A DNA stretch of 64,000 bases, from NCBI GenBank assembly GCA_013339765.2, contig CM023449.1, positions 118,796,957 through 118,860,956 on the forward strand, read 5' to 3'. The stretch is from Haemaphysalis longicornis (taxonomy: Eukaryota > Arthropoda > Arachnida > Ixodida > Ixodidae). Each line of letters starts with the position of its first letter. Position 1 is the stretch's first letter. Below are positions 59,158 to 64,000 of the stretch, in pieces. Position numbers and translations under genes: made by a program. The notes beneath the pieces were generated by a model. That model searched no databases. It saw only the letters and a program-made list of their open reading frames with translations, and had not been told where the DNA came from.

Positions 59158-59977
59158 TGTCATGGCAAGAAATCGCCACGACAAAAAGGACAACCGCGAC
59201 AGGAAAAAAACGTGCACAGCTGATGACGATGACGAAGACGCGAGGACGCGCTCTGCGGGGTACGTGCTAAACACCCCGAGGCCACCATCATCATCAGCGC
59301 CTCGCGGGGTCATTGACCCCCTATTCATAAGCCGGCCAATCGCAAGGCGCCAGGGAGAAATAAAACCGAAGGAGGAGCGACCCCGAGAACACCGAGCGAG
59401 AGGAAGCGTGGATCGCTACCGGGATGCGCGGCGGTCGGGCGACTGGACCCGTGCCGTGCCCCAAGAGGTCACCCACAATTGCAAACTTCAGGAGGCCTTC
59501 GCAAGAAAATCATCTCCAGGAGGCCTTCGCAAGAAAATCATCTCGCCGGGCATCGGTGAAAGACAGCGGTGCGTCCAGAGAGCTGCGTTCGTCTTGATCG
59601 TGGAACGGGAGCTCGGAGCACGCTGCACCGCCACGGCCACGACACGCTACCTGGACCTTTGAACACCGACACACACCGCGACTGCGTCTCTGGGACGTGA
59701 GGTAGGGCAACTCCGTTCCAGCTGTGAACAAATATTGTGGACGTTCCCTTACCGTACTTTGTCTTCGCCCTTCAATCCTGGACTTTGACTGTTTTCCCCC
59801 GTTTGAACCAACTATCGCGTTAAATACCGCGTTATCACATTTTTCTGTTATTCTTTGGTTTAGCTCTGTCTGTTGTGTGATTTTGTTTTTTGTTTTTTGA
59901 TTTGGGTTTCGAGTTACATAAACAAAAGGTCTCGTTTCCTGAGATTCTTCTTTTATTTATTGTCACCGAACCTGACA
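59158..59977 (+). repeat. 5' LTR
   Basis: Begins TGTCATGGC and ends CCTGACA. It has a 28 bp tandem duplication (59489-59516 and 59517-59544) that the 3' LTR lacks. Frames that start at ATGGCAAGAAATCG in both LTRs read an Asp/Arg-rich peptide (DKKDN, ADDDDED) but are not separate genes. A possible TATA-like word AAATAAAACC lies at about 59357. Confidence 0.9.
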
Positions 59978-61259
59978 ATAATTGGCGTCCGCGACAGGAC
60001 GAGACTATTTTGTTTTGTGTACCCTTAAAAACCAGACATGGACACAGGAATTATTTGAACTTGGGACGCGCTTAGGACTAAGCGGCGACGATCTTGAACA
60101 GTGGGTGCTTGAGGAGCAGAGATATGGGAGGGAAGAGAACGAGTTAGAGCTAGAATCGCTCAAAAAGATTGCCGAAATGGAGAAGGCGCGTGCGGCAATA
60201 GAGAAGGAGCGCGAAGAGCACGTGCGAGCGCGCGTGGAAACTGAAAAAGAAACTTTCCAGTTGCGGCTACGACTCGCGGAGCTTGAGGCGACGCGGAGGA
60301 ATACTTCTCAGTCAGTGGATGGTACAGAAACCTATGACAAAGTCATACTTTTCGCACCACCGACTTCTAGCACAGACCTGATCATGCTGCCTTTAAAAGG
60401 AGTACTAGAGGTCACCCAACCATGTGAACTTGTCGCAACCATAAAACGTCAAAGAGCGCTTCATCCGGACCGAAACACCGAAACCTCTGGAATAGCGGAG
60501 GCACCGACATCAAACTTCATTGTAGGCGGGTCTGTTGAGCCCGAGGTAAAGAATGTCGCTAGAACCAGTCCGAAGACCTTCTTGCCTCCAGAGCAGTGCT
60601 CTGTAACAGAAAAGTGTTCTTTCAGTGACGCGACGGTCCTGCACCCCCAGATTGCTGCAAAGTGTGAAAAGGTAGTTGCGAGGACAAAGGACCCCATGAG
60701 TAACACACTGAGAAAATGCCTCGGTCGGCCAAAAGGTCGAACTGCAGAAACTAAGAAAAAAGATTCAATGGCCGTGAACCGAGGAAAAGTAAACCCCATA
60801 AAACCCTCCAGATCCAAAAGAAATTCCGCCGGTGCGACAAAATGTTCCCGCGCACATTCTTCCCAGATTTTCGATGAGTTCGCATTAGCGCGCGTAGCCG
60901 GTGCTTTGAAGTGTAAGTCAAATCCCTACACGGCTAGACGCTGGTACGCAAGAGGCAGAGAGTGGCACCGCAGCCACTGTCAGAAAAGGGAAGAAATATT
61001 TGCCAGTTTGCCTGTTTGGCGATTCTGGACTGCCTACTCCACTTGGACCTGGCGTATATTGTGTACATGAAGATGGTGTCTTCGTTTCCTATGTATGGTG
61101 ATCTGTGTTTTGTGCAGTTGTGCTTTATCGCGGGGCTATTTCAAATGCAGTGATGAGGGCAAAATATTCCGTGACTGTTCATCTGAGGGACTGTTGGTTT
61201 GGTGCGGTGGACTACTGGAAAAAGACATTTTACTTTGAAAATGCTTAAGTAGGGGGACA
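59978..61259 (+). CDS. Gag-like coiled-coil protein of the LTR element
   Basis: An open frame of about 360 codons runs from 59982 (opening at TTG, inside the primer-binding region) to 61070; the first in-frame ATG comes about 65 codons later, so the true start is unresolved. The N-terminal third has LFELGTRLGLSGDDLEQWV, then a long charged helix full of Glu/Lys/Arg (KKIAEMEKARAAIEKEREE), typical of the N-terminus of Gypsy-type Gag in arthropods and other animals. The rest is Ser/Thr/Lys-rich without recognised domain, and no CCHC knuckle is seen. Internal deletion probably fused the gag start to unrelated sequence. About 190 bases after 61070 run to the polypurine tract. Confidence 0.6.
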
Positions 61260-62064
61260 TGTCATGGCAAGAAATCGCCACGACAAAAAGGACAACCACG
61301 ACAGGAAAAAAAAAACGTGCACAGCTGATGACGATGACGAAGACGCGAGGACGCGCTCTGCGGGGTACGTGCTAAACATCCCGAGACCACCATCATCATC
61401 CGCGCCTCGCGGGGTCATTGACCCCCTATTCATAAGCCGGCCAATCGCAAGGCGCCAGGGAAAAAAAAAAACCGAAGGAGGAGCGACCCCGAGAACACCG
61501 AGCGAGAGGAGCCTGAGAAGCGTGGATCGCGACCGGGATGCGCGGCGGTAGGGCGACTGGACCCGTGCCGTGCCCCAAGAGGTCACTCACAATTGCAAAC
61601 TCCGGGAGGCCTTCGCAAGAAAATCATCTCGCCGGGCATCGGTGAAAGACAGCGGTGCGTCCAGAGAGCTGCGATCGTCTTGATCGTAGGACGGGAGCTC
61701 GGAGCACGCTGCATCGCCACGGCCACGACACGCTACCTGGACCTTTGAACACCGACACACACCGCGACTGCGTCTCTGGGACGTGAGGTAGGGCAACTCC
61801 GTTCCAGCTGTGAACAAATATTGTGGACGTTCCCTTGCCGTACTTTGTCTTCGCCCTTCAATCCTGGACTTTGACTGTTTTCCCCCGTTTGAACCAACTA
61901 TCGTGTTAAATACCGCATTATCACATTTTTCTGTTATTCTTTGGTTTAGCTCTGTCTGTTGTGTGATTTTGTTTTTTTGTTTTTTGATTTGAGTTTCGGG
62001 TTACATAAACAAAAGGTCTCGTTTCCTGAGATTCTTCTTTTATTTTGTGTCACCGAACCTGACA
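61260..62064 (+). repeat. 3' LTR
   Basis: Matches the 5' LTR in the mid-to-high 90s percent by eye apart from indels: it lacks the 28 bp duplication, has 8 extra bases at about 61510 (GCCTGAGA region) and a longer A run at 61309. Followed by the target-site copy GCTGC. Confidence 0.9.
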
Positions 62065-62069
62065 GCTGC

Positions 62070-62696
62070 CCATGCGCGAGGAGCAGTGACTGGACACAAC
62101 GGGATTTAATTGTGTTGGATAGGATTGCAATCGTTTTAGCAGCAGTAAGCATGGTAATCAGGTAATCCTAACAACCAGGAAACCAAAGAATAACCAGCAT
62201 AGCCGAGCTAAGCCGCTGCTAATTTTTTTGTTACCTTGCGCTTTTCTGGCTTGCTCTAGAGTGGTGCACGGGCCCGGAACGGCCCGAAAGCCCGGGCCCA
62301 GTCTGTGGGCCGTGCGGGGCAGCGCGAAGCCGATTATCGGCGGGCCCAGACGGGGCCCGCACTCAATTCCGCGGGCCCTGGCTCTGCTCGGGCTTGAATT
62401 GATAGACCCGGCCGTTAATGGTCCCGACGTGAAATGTAGAAAACAGCATTAAAAAAAATTCAAAGCTTATTTTCATGTGCTTCTTGATGTTGCACGCATT
62501 GTTTTAAAAAACATGTTTTCCTTGGGGATATAGTTTCGATAAGGTACTTTTTACGACATTTATGACATTTGTTGTACTGCATCAACATTTTATATTTTCC
62601 TATATAGCATACCAAAGATAGGATTACAGGGAAGGCCATAGCGGGAAAGGAATTAATTCACACAACCTTCGGTTCTGCACCCATGCCTACGTACAC
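62070..62696. repeat. GGGCCC-rich patch and unannotated flank
   Basis: 62262-62425 is dominated by GGCCCG/CGGGCCC words (CACGGGCCCGGAACGGCCCGAAAGCC, GCGGGCCCAGACGGGGCCCGCA in pieces), a repeat style found dispersed in arthropod genomes; it is self-complementary in several places. A 74-codon frame overlapping it is not supported. Nothing is recognised at 62426-62696. Confidence 0.45.
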
Positions 62697-63720
62697 TGTT
62701 GGGACTGGCCACCCGAGCGCAGTCACCGGTGTAGCGATGTTGCCTTGCTCCGTCCGCTATCGACGCGGCGCAGAGCAGAGCGACGAAGTCCTCGAGCCGA
62801 CGAAGAGTTGAAGTAACATTTATATACAGTATTTACAGGGTAAGCAAACGTTACATCATTCGCACAAAGGCGACAGCACCCTTTTACTCGGTGCTTCCGA
62901 AGAGACCGGTGCCGAAGAGAAGCCGCCGAGGAAAGCCGACGATGAGAGCCTCCGGGCTTCTTTTATAGCCCGGGAGTTCGTTGTGGCCCCAAGAAGTTCG
63001 AAATGCTCCAATCAGGGCTCTCGCTGCCTGAAGTTTGAATTCCGACGAATGGTAGCGAAGCGGTGAGTCAGCTGCGCCGCCGATGGGGAAAGGGAGAGCG
63101 ATGCCGCCGCCGTCTCCGTGACCTCGCCTCCGGGCGTAGCGACATGCCCTTGTTTGGGTCGTTCTCCGCTGAGGGATTCGGCCGCGCCGCAGCGTTTCGA
63201 GATGCAGGAGTCGGCCGCGCCGCAGCGTTTCGAGATGCAGGATTCGGCCGCGCCGCCAGCGATGAAAGGGAGAGGCGTGACTCGGCCTCGCTGTCGGCGC
63301 GTCGCCTCGTGCAACGCCTTTGGGCCAGGCGCTCTGGCACAACAGCACCCCCGCCGCCAGACAATGCGCCGTGAAGACGAGCTGCCTCCACGTGGCTCGG
63401 ATGCTGGGCGCGCTCGTTCGCCAGGCTCATCCAGGTACACCTCCAGTGCCCCAGGAAAAGGGCGACTCCACCAGGTCCCTCTCCATGAACGGGTACCGCC
63501 TGCCAGGTCTGGATCACCGGTACCTCGCCGTGCTGCCAGGTGTCTCGACCAGTTTCGTCCGGCTCCTTCGGTCTGTCCTCAGCACCGGTTGCTCATCGTT
63601 CTGGAGCTTGCAAAGAACCGACCGACAACAGGCAACACCCAGCGCAAGCAAGCACCCTCTGTTTCTCCGTCAGAACACCAGACTCCAAAACTTGACAAAC
63701 TCTCCTAGCTAAGTGTCTAT
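62697..63720 (-). mobile_element. LTR or LTR fragment of a second retrotransposon, minus strand
   Basis: Read on the minus strand, the sequence ends CCAGTCCCAACA (complement of TGTTGGGACTGG at 62697), a CA-ended LTR terminus. Upstream is a good TATA box, CTATAAAAG, at 62960-62968, followed by about 260 bases of R/U5-like sequence. To the right lies a very GC-rich U3-like region with 33 bp tandem repeats. The opposite LTR end is not visible; it may lie beyond the window or be truncated. The frames here (63012-63440 minus, 63118-63708 plus and others) overlap on both strands and are by-products of GC richness. Confidence 0.5.
63175..63261 (+). repeat. 33 bp tandem repeat, 2.6 copies
   Basis: Units start at 63175, 63208 and 63241; the first two differ at one base (GATTCGG and GAGTCGG), the third is partial. 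The unit core is CGGCCGCGCCGCAGCG. It lies in the putative U3 of the minus-strand LTR, where repeated enhancer-like blocks are common. Confidence 0.85.
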
Positions 63721-64000
63721 CCCAAATTTGGACCCTCTACACCAAGAGACCCATGCGGGACGTAAAACTCTTAAAAGAAGAACTCACACTAAGGGTCAAA
63801 CGTAACACACGACATTAAATGATAACTAAGGTTGATTACTTGAAATCACGCAGTGCGGAAATAATCAACTGAGGCAGCAAATGAGGGCAATAATTTTGCT
63901 CCCATCTACCTGCTAAGATAAAGCTGCTCACGAAGAGGCGAAATGAAAGACACGGGGAGGATGAACGCAGCCTTACTTAGAACGCACGGCTTAGTGCGTC
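63721..64000. other. Unannotated window end
   Basis: AT-rich sequence without a recognised feature. Confidence 0.4.

Larger units (their letters stand above)
59158..62064 (+). mobile_element. Non-autonomous LTR retrotransposon, complete
   Basis: Direct terminal repeats of 820 bp (59158-59977) and 805 bp (61260-62064) start TGTCATGG and end CCTGACA. GCTGC at 59153-59157 and 62065-62069 is a 5 bp target-site duplication. The primer-binding region should start at about 59981 (TTGGCGTCCGCGACAGG), and a polypurine tract GTAGGGGGACA lies just before the 3' LTR. The internal region is only 1282 bp: a gag-like coiled-coil frame but no nucleocapsid zinc knuckle, protease, RT or integrase. It therefore depends on enzymes from another element. 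The layout is Gypsy-like by inference. Confidence 0.92.

Noticed and set aside
59164..59662. Asp/Arg-rich frame in the 5' LTR (and copy in the 3' LTR) as a separate gene
   Set aside because: It lies within the LTR, differs in length between the two LTRs through indels, and has no known domain.
63012..63712. Overlapping frames of 103-196 codons on both strands
   Set aside because: Extreme GC content removes stops in all frames; repeated 33-codon-related segments are from the tandem repeat.

Overview
This is eukaryotic, repeat-dominated DNA that looks like an intergenic or intronic stretch of a large arthropod genome, most likely a hard tick (Ixodidae). No complete host protein-coding gene can be supported. 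The tick assignment is an inference from the element set: a tRNA-headed SINE of the Ruka type (A box, B box, CAAT-rich tail) in several copies, long ACTCA/GTGAG minisatellites, a non-LTR retrotransposon carrying an N-terminal 2A-like peptide, and many short TIR elements.

Layout. 1-7850: AT-rich, no recognisable gene. 7851-12478: a compound satellite block with two ACTCAAA minisatellites, two GTGAG/GAGAG minisatellites of opposite sense, and between them a diverged satellite of about 130 bp in eight copies; it ends in an AT-run palindrome. 13103-13356: minus-strand SINE. 13589-14064: a one-ended TTAA-flanked element. 16741-17592: a foldback element with arms of about 350 bp. 18500-23012: a nearly full-length but broken CR1/L2-like LINE (5' repeats, 2A leader, ORF1, APE endonuclease, RT, 3' hairpin, AAAT tail). 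23421-24055: a GC hairpin and a fragment of a repeat family seen again at 38463. 25778-29083: two SINE insertions with clear target-site duplications on either side of a 1.6 kb TTAA-flanked TIR element. 29.7-36.2 kb: mostly featureless. 36250-36690: a GC-rich tandem repeat. 36722-39301: a PIF/Harbinger-like element (33 bp TIRs, TAA duplication) containing a decayed second element and a THAP-domain reading frame. 40690-42381: a 5'-truncated YADD-type LINE between two related repeat copies. 43914-44079: a truncated SINE with a perfect 14 bp duplication. 48484-49294: another TTAA-flanked element. 50655-57661: two regions rich in CAATTGA-like motifs lie in inverted orientation with matching CCCTTACA termini, possibly one 7 kb DNA transposon, with a 1.1 kb TTAA element (54731-55850) nested inside. 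57864-58232: minus-strand LINE C-terminal fragment. 59158-62064: a complete non-autonomous LTR retrotransposon (820 and 805 bp LTRs, GCTGC duplication, gag-like coiled coil only). 62697 to about 63720: part of another LTR on the minus strand.

The elements do not form a pathway; they are successive insertions, several of them nested. Most interesting are the 2A-bearing LINE, the TTAA-flanked TIR family, the inverted pair spanning 50.7-57.7 kb, and the compound satellite.
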